From Sorghum bicolor (taxonomy: Eukaryota; Streptophyta; Magnoliopsida; Poales; Poaceae): a DNA stretch of 64,000 bases. Position 1 is the stretch's first letter. Each line of letters starts with the position of its first letter. Made by a program: the position numbers and the translations under genes. The notes beneath the pieces were generated by a model. It saw only the letters and a list, made by a program, of their open reading frames with translations, was not told the DNA's origin and made no database searches. This document shows, piece after piece, positions 21,085-33,905 of the stretch. The DNA is taken from contig NC_012871.2 in NCBI RefSeq assembly GCF_000003195.3, positions 43,690,434 through 43,754,433 of the forward strand, in the 5' to 3' direction.

Positions 21085-24000
21085 ATGGCTCGCAGTACTC
21101 GCTCCGATCACAATGAGGTGCCGCCACCACTACCTCCTCCCCCGCCTACGCCTGCTGAGCTCCTGGCAACTCTTGTAGAGGGCCAGCGGATGCTCAATGA
21201 AGCCATGCAGACTATGGCACAGCAGAATTGGGGTGGTCGCCATATCCGCCAAGGCGGAGAAGCGAATCAGCACAGTAACTTCAAGGATTTCCAAGACACG
21301 AAGCCACCAGTTTTCAAGAAGGCTGTTGAACCTCTAGAAGCTGATGAATGGCTCAACACCCTCGAGCAGAAGTTCCGCTTGCTGAGGGTGACTGAGAGTA
21401 AAGGCAGAATATGTAGCCCACCAGTTGGAGGGCAAAGCAGGTGTCTGGTGGAGTCATTACAGGAGCAGCTTGCCTGCTAATGCTGTTGTAACCTGGGATC
21501 AGTTCAAAACTGCTTTCAGGAACACTTATATTCCCCTAGACCCAATGACTATCAAGCATACCGAGTTCATGAACCTGACTCAAGGCACTAAAAGCTTGAC
21601 TGAGTATCTTCATGCTTTTAATAACCTGTCTCGCTATGCTCCGGAAATTGTTGATACTGAGGCCAAGAAGCTTGCAAGTTTCAAGAGAGGATTGGGACCC
21701 AAGCTGTCCAAGAACATGGCTGGTAATAAGAGTACCTCCTTCAATAAGTTTGTGAGTGATGCGTTGACCTAGGAGAACTCCAATGTTGTTTATGCCGCGT
21801 CCAAGAACCGCAAAAGGGCCTATGAGGCAGGTGCTTCACAATCCAAGGCTCCGGTGACAAAAAAACCGGCCTATCGCCCGCCCAATGCTATGACAAGGTA
21901 CAGGCCACCACAGAAGAAGTCAAATGTGAAGACAGGAGTTCGTAAGTCCTTCACAATTGCTCTTCCTAGGGGTGCTACTGGTCAAGGAAGCCCCAAGACT
22001 CCCCCTGACAACCGCCCTTGCTTCAATTGCAAACAAGTTGGTCACCGGGTGAGAGATTGCCTTTATCCCAAGTGGAATTCTGTAGCTGGGGGTAATAACC
22101 GCACCGGCCGAGTGCACTATACCACCATTGAAGAAATCCCTGAAGGTGAAGTGGTCACAGCTGGTACGTTTCTTATAAATCAACACCCTGCAGTTGTCTT
22201 GTTTGATTCTGGAGCTTCGCATTCATTTATGAGTCAAGCATTCGCATCTAAGCATGGGCAGCATGTAGTTGATCTTGACAGTGGCAAATTTTGCATTAGT
22301 GCTGTTGGGAATCAAATTTCCACAAACCAATTAGTGAAGGATGTGAATATTGCTATTGAAGGTCGAAACTTTTCAGCAAATATTGTAATTTTGTCGGGCT
22401 TGGGCATAGATGTTATCTTGGGAATGAATTGGATGAGTAATAATGGGGTGTTAATAGACACCACCACGAGTGTAGTCATGTTGCGGGAGCCTGATAGCAA
22501 AGAAGCCTTCTTAGTGCAGCTTCCCAAGAATGATGACATCCGTCACGCTGCTCATGCTATCAGACCACTCACTGTGGCAGAGATTCCGGTAGTGTGTGAG
22601 TTTTCGGATGTCTTTCTAGAGGATCTGCCCGGGTTGCCACCAGATAGAGACATAGAGTTTAAAATTGACCTAATTCCGGGTACCGCACCTATCTCTAGAA
22701 GGCCATATTGAATGCCACCCAACGAGTTGGCAGAGTTGAAGAAGCAATTGCACGAACTTCTAAAGAAAGGTCTTATTCGGCCTAGTTCTTCTCCGTGGGG
22801 TTGTCCGGCTCTCTTTGTTAAGAAGAAGGACAAGTCTCCACGTATGTGCGTAGACTATCATCCGCTAAATGCCGTGACTGTTAAAAACAAGTATCTTCTG
22901 CCTCGCATTGATATCCTGTTTGATCAATTAGCTAAAGCTAAGGTATTCTCGAAGATTGATCTGAGATCCGGGTATCATCAAATCAAGATCCGACCCGAAG
23001 ACATTCCTAAAACGGCTTTCTCTACCAGGTATGGGTTGTATGAGTACCTAGTCATGTCCTTTGGTCTGACTAATGCCCCTTCTCATTTCATGTACCTGAT
23101 GAATTCGGTGTTCATGCCTGAACTGGATAAGTTTGTGGTAGTGTTCATCGATGACATATTGGTGTATTCTGAAAATGCCCAAGAACATGTGAAGCACCTT
23201 CGGATCGTACTCACTAGATTGCGAGAACATCAGCTCTATGCCAAGTTCAGCAAGTGTGAGTTTTTGCTGAAGAAAGTGCCTTTCCTAGGCCATATTTTAT
23301 CTGAAGACGGTATTTCTGTTGACCCGTCAAAGGTGCAGGAGGTTCTAGACTGGAAGGCCCCGACTTCGGTACATGAGGTTCGGAGTTTTCTCGGTCTAGC
23401 TGGATATTATCGTCGTTATATTCTAGACTTCTCCAAAATAGCTAAGCCTATGACCAAGCTGCTGCAAAAAGATGTGAAGTTTGTGTGGTCTCGGGAGTGT
23501 GAAGCCGCTTTCACCGCTTTACGTCACTTGCTAACCATTGCTCCTGTTTTGGCACAGCCTGACATTGAAAAGCCATTTGATGTCTTTTGTGATGCCTCTG
23601 GCATTGGCCTAGGTTGTGTACTCATGCAAGAAGGCCGCGTTGTTGCCTACGCCTCTCGGCAGTTGAGGAAACATGAAGCTAACTACCCAACTCATGATCT
23701 AGAGTTAGCAGCAGTTGTACACGCATTGAAACTCTGGAGGCATTATCTATTGGGTAATCTGTGTCATATTTATACCGACCATAAGAGCCTCAAATATATA
23801 TTCACTCAACCCGAGCTAAACATGAGACAAACAAGATGGCTGGAACTGATAAAGGACTATAATCTGGAAGTACACTATCATCCAGGCAAGGCCAATGTTG
23901 TAGCCGATGCTCTCAGCCGAAAGCAACATGTTGAACCTCTCCTGGAGGAAAGTTTAAATTTATTGCATCCTGTGGTCTTGCACAACTTGTAGTCAGTTGT

Positions 24001-25485
24001 TCTTTAGAGAGTCAAATCATAGAGCTCCAAAAGACGGATCCTGGTATTTTCCATATCAAGAGAAAGATGCAAGAGCAAGACACCAAGCATTTCAGGGTAG
24101 ACGAGAAAGGTGTACTGTGGTTTGACGATCGACTAGTGGTACCTAAAGACCGTGACCTACGCAACAAGATCTTAGATGAAGCTCATTCTTTCAAGTTGTC
24201 CATTCATCCTGGTAGTCGCAAAATGTACCAAGACTTGAAACCTTGTTTCTGGTGGACCAAGATGAAGAAGGAGATAGCAGCTTATGTTGCTAGGTGTGAG
24301 ACTTGCTGCAGGGTAAAAGCAGTTCACCTCAAACCTGCAGGTTTATTGCAATCCTTATCGGTTCCGGGTTGGAAGTGGGAAGAAATCAGCATGGATTTCA
24401 TTGTTGGTCTTCCCCTCACCCAAAAAGGACACAATTCCATATGGGTAATTGTTGACCGTTTGACCAAGTCAGCCCATTTTATTCCAGTACATTCTACATA
24501 CCGAATATCCGACTATGCTGAGTTATACTTCTCTCAGATTGTTAGATTGCACGGAGTGCCCCGCACTATTATTTCTGATAGAGGTCCACAGTTAACTGCA
24601 TGCTTTTGGGAGCATTTGCATTCACTCCTTGGTACAACGTTGGTTCGCAGTTTAGCTTACCACCCTCAAACCTCCGGTCAGACTGAGCGTGTGAATCAAA
24701 TTTTAGAGGATATGTTGAGGGCATGTGTGATATCTTCCAAGGGTGCATGGGAGAAATGGCTACCCTTAGCTGAGTTCTCTTACAGCAATAGTTAACAAGA
24801 GAGTATCCAGATGGCTCCTTTTGAAGCTTTATATGGCCGCAAGTGTAGAACTCCTCTAAACTGGGTCGAACCTGGTGAAAGGAGGTACTATGGGATCGAC
24901 TTTGTGAAGGAAGCCGAAAAGCAAGTCCTCGTTATCCAGAAACACATGGAAGCCGCCCAAGCCAGACAGAAAAGCTATGCCGATAGAAGAAGGAAACCAC
25001 TCGAGTTCGAAGTAGGTGACTTTGTGTACCTGAAGGTATCCCCCATGAAAGGAATAAACCGCTTTGGTGTGAAAAGAAAGCTAGCCTCTAGGTATGTGGG
25101 TCCCTACCAAATCATTGAGAAGAGCAGCAAGGTAGCTTACAAGGTACAACTACCTCCGGAACTGGGAGCCATTTTCCCTGTTTTTCATGTGTCTCAACTC
25201 AAGAAGTGTCTTCGTGTGCCCGAAGAGCGAGTTGAAACAAGAGATCTTAAGTTGCAGTCTGATCTATCCTATGAAGAAAAGCCTGTGCAAGTTCTTGATG
25301 TCAAGGAAAGAGTTACTCGAGGGAGAGTGATTAAAATTTTTAGGATCTTGTGGAACCGTCAAAGTGAGAGAGATGCCACATGGGAAAGGGAAGACTATTT
25401 ACAAGTAACTTATCCCTCATTCTATGAAAAATGGTACGTCTTTCAAATCTTGGGACGAGATTTCTGTAAGGGGGGAGGGCTGTAA
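21085..25485 (+). pseudogene. Gag-pol of E3 (Tekay chromovirus), multiply broken
   Basis: The order is Gag (ATG 21085; polyproline N-terminus; EADEWLNTLEQKFRLL), CCHC zinc knuckle ([14 protein letters not shown], about 22018-22060), protease (FDSGASHSF, about 22201), reverse transcriptase (FIDDILVYS, about 23145), RNase H (DVFCDASG), integrase (HHCC region about 24200-24310, DFIVGLPL, SDRGPQ) and a C-terminal chromodomain (ATWEREDYL, about 25375). Breaks are a 1-base frameshift near 21400, TAG 21770-21772, TGA 22709-22711 replacing the Trp of RRPYW, TAG 23990-23992 with a frame change, and TAA 24793-24795. The chromodomain places it in the Tekay/Del clade. It is not functional. Confidence 0.9.
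25467..25480 (+). other. Polypurine tract of E3
   Basis: The purine run around AAGGGGGGAGGGC directly precedes the 3' LTR start TGTAACACTCC at 25481. Confidence 0.8.
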
Positions 25486-28400
25486 CACTCCTAGTGCTAG
25501 CTTGCATGTTAACCATGAGCATTGCATCAACATAAGCATCATCATGATCACTCATAAGCATCATACCATGATCACATGCCATTTGCTACATATACTATGT
25601 GATTGGATTGCTATATGACTTGCTATGGTTGATTGTAATGGGTGACCAATGCATACAAGTGTACAATCTTTTCCAAAATACTTTAATCATGTTTAGAATA
25701 ACATTTTGAACAAAGTTTATGCTGGAGGTTTTGGCCAAAAATGCCCCTAAGCTATGGTTAACCTTAAGTTGACCTAATTGACCCCCTAGACCTCTTTTCA
25801 AAGATGTTTTATGAAACTTGTGTTAAAGACCTTGCATGTAAATGACACCTGAAACAAAGATGTAGTAAATGTTATAAGCTACAAAAGTTATGTTGATGAC
25901 TTTTCATGAAAAAGCACGCAACCCATTCAAATTTAGCCCACAAGCCAGAAATCAGTGCTGTTTTCACACAGCCGAATTTGGCTAAGTCTGGGATTCGGCA
26001 GATTCGACATAGGCTCATTGGGAGCCTTGTGGTTTGAAATCCAGGCCGAGTTAGACTTTGATCTTGTAAGGAAACCTGTAGATCTCGTGTAGCTCTAACT
26101 CAAGGAACAAATTTGAGCCAAAACCATCAAGTGAGACGTGAGTAAAATGTTGGCAAAGATCGAGCTTCAGTCAGTGGCCATGGCGACTAAATCGCTCGAT
26201 TCAGTTCGGACAGAACTCGCCCGCCACTGCGTGTCCGGCCACCTGTCGGCCGTACGCCGTCGATGACCCCTCCTGTCAGCCCCGACGTCATCCACAAGAC
26301 GCCACGCACCGAGTGGACACCTCAGACGCGCCATTCGCCCCTCCAGAGCGCCACATTGTGTCCGCCTTCGTCCTCGGCGAGCTCTGCCACGCTTCGGCGA
26401 GCTCTCCCGGCCGCTCCACCGTGTCTCCGGCCAAGCTAGTCCACCCAGAGCTCCGCCTCGACGTCCTCTACCTCGACGTCCACTCCTTTCCCTTAGCCGA
26501 GCACTGGTGAGGCCGCATTGCCACCCCCGTCGCGAGCTCAACCACGCCGGAGTTCGTAGAGATCACTGGCGACGTGGCCAGACCTCTCTGGTTCACCTCT
26601 GGTCGTGGTTCTTCTTCCTATAGCTTCGCCTTGAGTCGCTCTTGCTCGTCCACAACCTCTACCGCGTCGCCGTTGCCTAGGTTCGCCGGCGTAACGCCGT
26701 GCAGCACCGCCGCTCCACCATTTGCGACGGCGAGCAACCTAGGGTCCAGTAGAGCGCGAGTGAAGTAGGTCAATGGATTCGCCTTGAGGAGAGGAACACG
26801 TAGATGCCCTTGGATCCATCGGAGACCTCGCCGTCGTCGAGTTTCGCAAGCGACGAGCTTCTCCCTGTCTCTGTCTCTCTGTCGCGTGGGTCCCGTGTGT
26901 TAGGGGATCCCACCTGTCAGTCTCTCTCTCTCACACCTCTGATTCACTGTTTTACAGATCCTGTGTTGATTTTGTAAAATTCATATCTTGAGTTTTACAG
27001 ATCCAAATGATGTGGTTCCAATTTTGCTAGGTTCTTATGGTAATCTAGTTTCTACTAAAAATATGAAACATGCCATGTTTTTGAAGAAATAAATAGATAT
27101 GATTTAATCTTGATTAAAAAGGAGGTAATTGTATCTTGAGATCTGTGGATATGATGGCCATGCAAATTTAGGGTGTTGTTACTCATGGCATAAATATGCT
27201 CTGATAAATTTATCATGAATTTTGGGGGTCTGATTGTGAAGTTATAAATATTTCTTGTTTAAATAGGAGTTTCTTGTGGTATTTTTAGTAAAAACATTAT
27301 AACTCCTTCTTTGGTGAAACTTGCTGGGTTATACTCATGTGTAATCAAAGCTAGGAAAAATCTGAAATCTGTTGTTTGACACTTTTTGATAGGGTTTCAC
27401 ATTTATGCCTTGCATGCCCTTGTTAGCTTGTTATTTTTATACCTCACAATCTGCATGTGCAAGTGCCCTGAAAATTTACAGTGACCTTATGATTATGTAG
27501 ATAGCTTGCTGTAATTTTCTTAGTACTTTTAGAGCACTTGTGGTATATGCTCATTAAATCACCCTAATAAATAAATAAATAGAAAATGTGATAATAGGAA
27601 TGAGTTTAGACCTTGCCATGATGTTTTCTGGTGTTTCTTAGACATGTTCTATCTACTGGTGCATTTGGTCTGAACGAATGTTACATTCTTAATATGTGTA
27701 AAATTTTATTTTTGCTAATTATGTCTTTCCTAGAGCTTTTCTGTGTAGCTGACAGTAATTGTTTAGGAACTACTTGAAGACGATGTTTTATGGAAAACTT
27801 GCCTATAACAAACTTGTAGCTAACTTGCGTATCTACTTCGTGTCCAAATTTCATGACAGTTGGTTGAGTAGTTTGAAAGTTATGAATGTTGCAAGAAGCT
27901 GCTACGAAGTGCTTGCTCTCTGGATTTTCCAGAACAGCCAGCATACTTTGTCTGTTTTAGCATACTTCGGTTGGGAATCTTTCTGGGGTGTCTAAAAGTG
28001 AATTGTAGGCTATTTGCTAAGCTTTCCAGAAAGTATCTATTTGCTTAGTTTGGCCAAAGGATGCTTAAGTTGTAACTGAAACTTGTGACTAGTTAATCTG
28101 TACATGACCCCAGTTGTTGTGTATGGGTAGCTAAGGTTGATTGCTTGTCTAGTTAGCCTCTCTACCAGAGAAGAAGTATGCACTTACTTGTTATTCTGTG
28201 ATTCATCTAAGTTTGGAAGTTTATGCTCATGTTTATACCTTGTTGTATGTTCCTTGGCTCAGCATCATGACATATTGCATCTTATGTGCATTCCCTATGT
28301 TTATCGCCTTGTCATGCATACATAGGTGTACCCAAGGGAGTGACGGTCTTGGAGTACGAGCTGCCAGAGCCGGAAGAACAACAAGGGGAGCCACCTCAAG

Positions 28401-29167
28401 GAGCTGAGGAGGAGGACCTGCCAGAGTGTCCTGACCACCACCCGTCCACCTACGTTGAAGGCAAGCCCCGAAGCATTATAAGCCTCCCACTATTTTTGTT
28501 ATCATGTTCAGCCATCAATTGACTATGGTTATGTATTGTTGCATTAAGTGTTAGGCATTGATATGACACCCTTGCTGCATAATGACTACCTTGTCCACCT
28601 CATACCTTACCTAAGTAGGTCTAGGATCGAAATGATGCTTATCCATGCTTAGCTCGGTAGAAGCCGGGTGATTTCCGGTCACCTGCGAGAGATAGGTGGA
28701 TGCTGATCATGGTTGGCTATATTTGCTATCGTGGAAATAACCATGTGCTAATAATGAACTTGAGACCGGGTGGGATGACGATAGTGCAGCAACAAGGCAT
28801 GGAGGTCTTGGGTGTGAATCTATCCGTGTTTGTGTCGACTAAGGACCGATTCACTGTACGTCCTAGTGTCATGTTGAACGCATGCCTAACACTTAGCTGG
28901 CCGGATAAGTCATTCCGACCGCGAAGCCTACGAGTGCATCTCCGGCCGGATACCCCGTTCGGTTTAAGTGCGCACCCCGGTTGGTAGCAAGGATGTGCGG
29001 GGAGTCAATGGCGTAAGACCGAGGTGTCAGGTTAGAGTCCTGACCCTGGTAGATTGGCGGTCCCTGGGGGTGCGGCGCTGTACGGACCCGAGAATTGGTC
29101 TGGAGTTGTGCTAAAGGTGATCCGAGCTGCCCTCATGAAGTATGCTTGGATGAGTGCTAGGAATACC
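25481..29167 (+). repeat. 3' LTR of E3, left part
   Basis: Collinear with 12787-16460. It stops at GGAATACC, where E4 is inserted, and resumes at 43653. Confidence 0.93.
28326..28522 (+). CDS. LTR-encoded acidic micro-ORF, E3 3' copy (open)
   Basis: An open frame of about 65 codons following acceptor-like ACATAG, with no ATG in frame upstream (the frame is open from GTG 28286). It is rich in E and P (LPEPEEQQGEPP, EEEDLPECPDHHPST) and ends with GKPRSIISLP plus a few residues. The E4 copies encode ECPDHRPSTFEKGKPRSILSLP in the same register. Most base changes between families in the shared part are silent. This looks like an exon or a short peptide gene under constraint. It has no known domain and the function is unknown. 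Confidence 0.55.
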
Positions 29168-32100
29168 TGTAACACCCTAGGTGTTAAGCATGCATTTAGC
29201 CCTATCACAACATGCATAAGCATTCTCATCAAGCATAGCATCATGGGCATGTCATTCATCCCAAAACCTGATTTTATGTGCTTTATTTCATGTGTTTTAA
29301 TTATGCTAAAAATATGATGCTTGCTTCTAAAAATGTGAAATATTCAAACTAGGTTGATTTATGTGTAGGAAGAATTTAGAGTATTTTTTGTGTAAATTTT
29401 GGAGCTAGCGAATTTGAGAAATGGAATTTATACAAGATTTCCAAATTGAATTTATTTAAAAACCTAGAACTAAGTTTTAATTTGTGATTCAAATTCTATT
29501 TGGAATTTGGTCTTGCTTATTAAAGCAAAGTTGTAGAGTTTTTGTTTTGGAACAACTTTGTTTTTGGGAGCAAGAGGTGAAAATGATTTTAAATTGGTCC
29601 AAATGAATTTAGAAAGAATTTGGAGAAAAGAAATCCAAAAAAACAAAAAGGGCAGGCGCTGCTGGGCCAACCCCGCTTCCCTTTCGGCCCAGTGAGCGGC
29701 CCGGCCTGCTCCCCCTCTCCCCCTCTCTCCCGCACGCGGACGCGCCTCGCTCCACCCGGCGCCGACCACGTGGCGGCCGTACGCCAGCATTGGACGCGCC
29801 CGGCCGGCCTCCAACCCCCCTGGTCGGGACGCCGGCTCGGGCTCCCAGGCCATTTCCTCCGTTCTGTCCCCCGTGCCCTCCTTCTCCTTCCTCCCTCCAC
29901 TCGCACCGCGCAGCAGCAGCAGCTCCTCCGCGCGCCATTAACGGAGAAAGCCCCGCCACTCGCCGCCGAACACACTAGAGCCTCAAGCTCACCGCCGAGA
30001 GCACCAGCGCCTTCGTCATCGTTAGGGTAAGCTTGTGCGCGCGTTCTATCGAGGTGAGAGTCCGTCGAGCGCCATGAATAGCTCGCCGGAGTTACCCCGA
30101 GCTTGCCAGAGTACTCCGCCGCGACGGTCTTGTGTTTCTCTGCCTCTTTTCGCTGGTTCTTGGGTGCGCTAGGTCGGTAGGGTGGTGAGGAAGCTCGGAG
30201 AGGCGTTTGCGCACGCTCTACCGCGCCGGAGCGGCCTGGCCACGGCGAGCAGCGCCGCCGTGCCGCCATGCATGCTCGTCAGAGGTGTTCCGGTCATCCT
30301 CCGGCCAATCCAAGGGTACCGTTGGGTGCGCCTCGCTGCAGGGAGCACGTTGGTGCTTACCCCGTGGCCGGAGACCTCACCGCCGGCGAGATCTGCTCGT
30401 CGGAGGTGAGCTCCCTCTCGGTCTCGCTGACCGGTGGGGTCGGGGACCCACTGTCAGTCGCAGGGGGGGACCCCGGTGGGTGTAGATCTGGGTGCGCGTA
30501 GCCTTTTTCATCGGTTTTCTTGAATAAATGATTTCCAGAAATTGATTCAAAACTTGTAAAATTCATATCTTGAGTTCTACAGCTCCAAATTGGACGAAAT
30601 AAATTTTGGTATGCTCTATATTTCCAGATCTACAGTTTGATGTAATTGCATGTCATGTTTGAGTAACTTTTCTGAATGAATATATTTAATCTATGTTTTT
30701 GCTATACTTGGAAAATGCATAGTAAATAAAATATGGTTCAGAAAAATGTGAAACTTGATTTGTTGGCTCTGCATGTATGTTTACTCACTGGGAAAATATT
30801 GGTACATATTAGTTGGTGTATAAATGAATTTATGGTAATTTAAATGCTTGCATGGCAGTGATTTATGATTTTTAATAATTAATTGGATCATGCAATAAAT
30901 CTGGAAAATTTTGTGGGTGTTTCTTATGATATTAGACAAATTGTAAAAATATGAAATCTGTTGTTTGACACTTATATCACAGTAGAGTGATTATACTTAC
31001 CCTATGAATTAATCTTGTGATTTTTGTGGCTCAAAATAAGTATCCAAAAATTATGAAAAATTTACAGTAGACTTTATGCTTAACTGGTAGTCTCCTGTAA
31101 TTTTTGTGGAATTTATTCATGAACAGAATTGCATGTGATTTTTAATGTGCCTAGAAATGAATAAAGAAAATTATGAATTGTTGTGTATATAGGTTGAATA
31201 GAATAAGTTGGGTTTGGTGTATCTTTGATGCATCATGTGGGTTGCTGGTTGCATTTGAAAAATAAATTGTAGAAGAGAATGCAATAGATGTTTGATTCAA
31301 TTGTTGTTCTTGGATGATGTTGACTACCTTGTAATGAGCATGACCGAGTACATTACATATGCATCATGTCATGACTCCTTTGGTACTTTATCATACAAGC
31401 ATCCACTCGGGCATCTCGCACTCCACTCATAAGCACACATGCATCATACAGGCTCGCAGGAGAACGAAGTGGGACCCGAGGAACCCGAGGAGATTCAGGA
31501 GCAGGAACCTCCGGAAGCACCGGAACCCGGAGAAGAGCTACAGGAGTGTCCGGATCACCGACCCAGCACGTTTGAGAAAGGCAAGCCCCGGAGCATTCTA
31601 AGTCTCCCTATTCTCACTAACTTATATGATGCGCTATAATTGTTCTACTATATTGCATCTAAGTGATAGGATTTGATTGATACCGTTGATGCATATGTAC
31701 TCCTTGTTATCCCTACTCGTTCACCTACCTTGTCCTATGTAGATAGGCACGGAGTCTATGCTTAGCTTGCTTAGTCCGGTAGAAGTCGGGTGATTTCCTG
31801 TCACCTGCAAGAAATAGGTGGATACCTGCTTGATTAAGCATTGGTTGCTTGGGGAAAAGAATAACCGAGTGTGGAATGTAACTGGAGACCGGGCAGGGTC
31901 TTATGGTGGGTTGACCATAGTGCCCCTGCCTGCGTCGATTAAGGACCGATCGTTGACGGCCCTCTTGTCATGTTGAACGCATGCCCCACACTTAGCTGGA
32001 AGGATAAGTCGTTCCGACCGCGAAGCCTGAACACTATCCGGGCCGGGAATCGAGCCGCCATGTGCTGTATTGGTGATGGTTGAGGAGAACGACGAGGGCG

Positions 32101-33085
32101 CGGCGTGCAACCTTGGTATACCTTGGATACCTCGGTCACCGGAACGGTCCTCGGGTACTGGCGGTGCCTGCCTAACCCGCGAATTGGTCTTGGATAGTGT
32201 AATACGGTGATCTGTAGCTCACTTGATCAGTGAGTGTGGTTTGTGTGGGGAATACCTCGCCAGCTGGTTAGAAATCGATTCGAATCGCCATCGCTCCTGG
32301 ATAGTGAGCACTTGACATGAGCTTCGTCCTCGTAGTAAGGACTATGGAACACTTGGGTTATGTTGATGAATGGTTTTAAGAAATGCTATGATAAGTTACT
32401 ATCATATCCTTATACTTGCTTGTAATAGTGCTGGTGCAAACCTAGATGATAGGTAATGATACTTTCAACTTGAGCAAATTAAAAGAAGAAAGACTTATGT
32501 AGGTTATGATAGTAAAATCCTGCGGTTTTGCAAAATGGTTGTCAGCTACCCCACTATATAGCCTTCATGATCCTTGATGAGTCTTTATTTTAAGTTTATG
32601 ACGGGTAAGTCTAGCTGAGTACCTTCTCGTACTCAGGGTTCTACTCCCATGTTGTTTTGCAGATGGTCAAATGTACTATGGTTATTGCATCCTCTGTCTG
32701 TACCCAGCCATGGGTGATTACTAGACCAAGGGCAATGGTCACTCCGTCTTATCTGTTGCTTTTGTGGGATTGACCGAACTATGGCACTGTATCAGACTAA
32801 ATGTGTGTGTTGTATTTTCGAATTATGAAGCTTCCGCTACTTGAAGAACTTGGTTTGTAATAATTTTAAGAACTCCGATGTATTTTATGAATGTTGTACT
32901 CTGAATGTATTTGTGAATGGCGACCGCTAAACTTATTACGATCTTGGCTGTTGTGCGATATGTGGTTTGAAATCCTTCGAGATTTCACGGACTACCGGGA
33001 TTATATGGGCTTAAGCGTGATGGTTTGACTATGCAAATGGTCACTGTTAGGCTTAATCTCTTATAATTTGGTCGGTTCTGTTACA
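29168..33085 (+). repeat. 5' LTR of E4
   Basis: It holds a GC-rich block (about 29640-30500) with donor-like GGGTAAGC (about 30026) and GAGGTGAGC (about 30404). An A/T-rich block (about 30510-31430) follows, then the acidic micro-ORF (31439-31639), a conserved block (31934-32028) and a hairpin (32615-32636). Confidence 0.93.
31439..31639 (+). CDS. LTR-encoded acidic micro-ORF, E4 5' copy
   Basis: 66 codons from ATG 31439. If the acceptor-like CATACAG (AG at 31450-31451) is used, the coding part starts at 31452. It has an E/P-rich N-terminal half, then ECPDHRPST, then GKPRSILSLP. The copy in the 3' LTR (42006-42206) is also open, and so is the diverged E3 copy at 28326. The candidate acceptor falls at the same codon phase in both families. 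No database family is recalled. It could be a peptide gene, a uORF or an exon. Confidence 0.55.
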   Translation: MHHTGSQENEVGPEEPEEIQEQEPPEAPEPGEELQECPDHRPSTFEKGKPRSILSLPILTNLYDAL

Positions 33086-33087
33086 GC

Positions 33088-33099
33088 TGGCATCGGAGC
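33088..33099 (+). other. Primer-binding site of E4
   Basis: TGGCATCGGAGC, two bases after the LTR, is an initiator tRNA-Met-type site with two differences from TGGTATCAGAGC. Confidence 0.75.
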
Positions 33100-33905
33100 A
33101 AGGTTTAGCAAGTTACTGTTCATAAGTACGTTCTAAACAAAATCTAAACCGGTCTAATAAAGGATTTTATTAATTAATAATGATCAAGGTGTTCAACTAA
33201 GTTTTGGAAAACTATCTAGTGTGCCATGGTCATATCCTTTATGCCCAGTTAAGGACTCTAAGGTGGCTAGTTAAGTACTGACTTCGGGGTTAATGCATCA
33301 TATTTTTATTTCGTCGCTCATACGGCGTGCAATAGTATGAGTACCATTCATTTGAGTGGTAATGTATGGATCTATTTTTCCTCTACGTCATGGTAAGTGG
33401 GAGCTGTGAGAGCATGATCGGATACACTGCCGGTCTAGGGGAGTGTTGTTAGGTACTGTGTCATGCACACATGTTTTGGTGTGTCTTGGAAACAGTACCG
33501 CATGTTGGGAATTCCGTCCTGAGATGCGATGCCGTCATTAGGGCGATGATATGGGTAGCAACACATCACATGCATGGACGGGTGTCAGTGTATGTGAAGT
33601 GCATAGTTTTAAATTTTGTTTTGCATTAGCATACTGTGGGTGGGCTGAAATGAGTTTTCTGCAGGTACCCTAACCACGTTCTCGCTTAGAACGCTAGTTA
33701 CGTTATGAGAGAACGTTGTGTGCCACCGCATATACCGCTTAGTGTTAACCTTTGTTTCTAAGTTTGTGAGATCGTAAGTTCGTGCATGCATCATGTTCAT
33801 GTCATATCATTGCTTACTTTCCCCCTTAATTTAATCTGTCCCAATTCTAAATAAAATAATTAAAGGTAATCCTCGCTCTTACCCACGGTATTCCATTTGC
33901 AGCAG
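33100..33905. other. 5' untranslated internal region of E4
   Basis: No supported ORF. Ends in TTCCATTTGCAG-CAG immediately before the ATG at 33906, a good match to a plant 3' splice site. It also holds TTTTCTGCAGGTACCCTAAC (about 33654-33673), nearly conserved in E3 (about 17982-18001). Confidence 0.6.

Noticed and set aside
26167..26541. Arginine-rich 124-aa minus-strand ORF in the E3 LTR
   Set aside because: It lies in a CpG-rich LTR block, and the matching 5' LTR region (13480-14220) does not keep the frame.
29589..30566. Several overlapping ORFs of 60-226 aa on both strands in the GC-rich block of E4 (and 40123-41117)
   Set aside because: High GC content opens all frames. The frames are not kept between the two LTR copies and have no recognisable domain. 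I treat them as chance ORFs.
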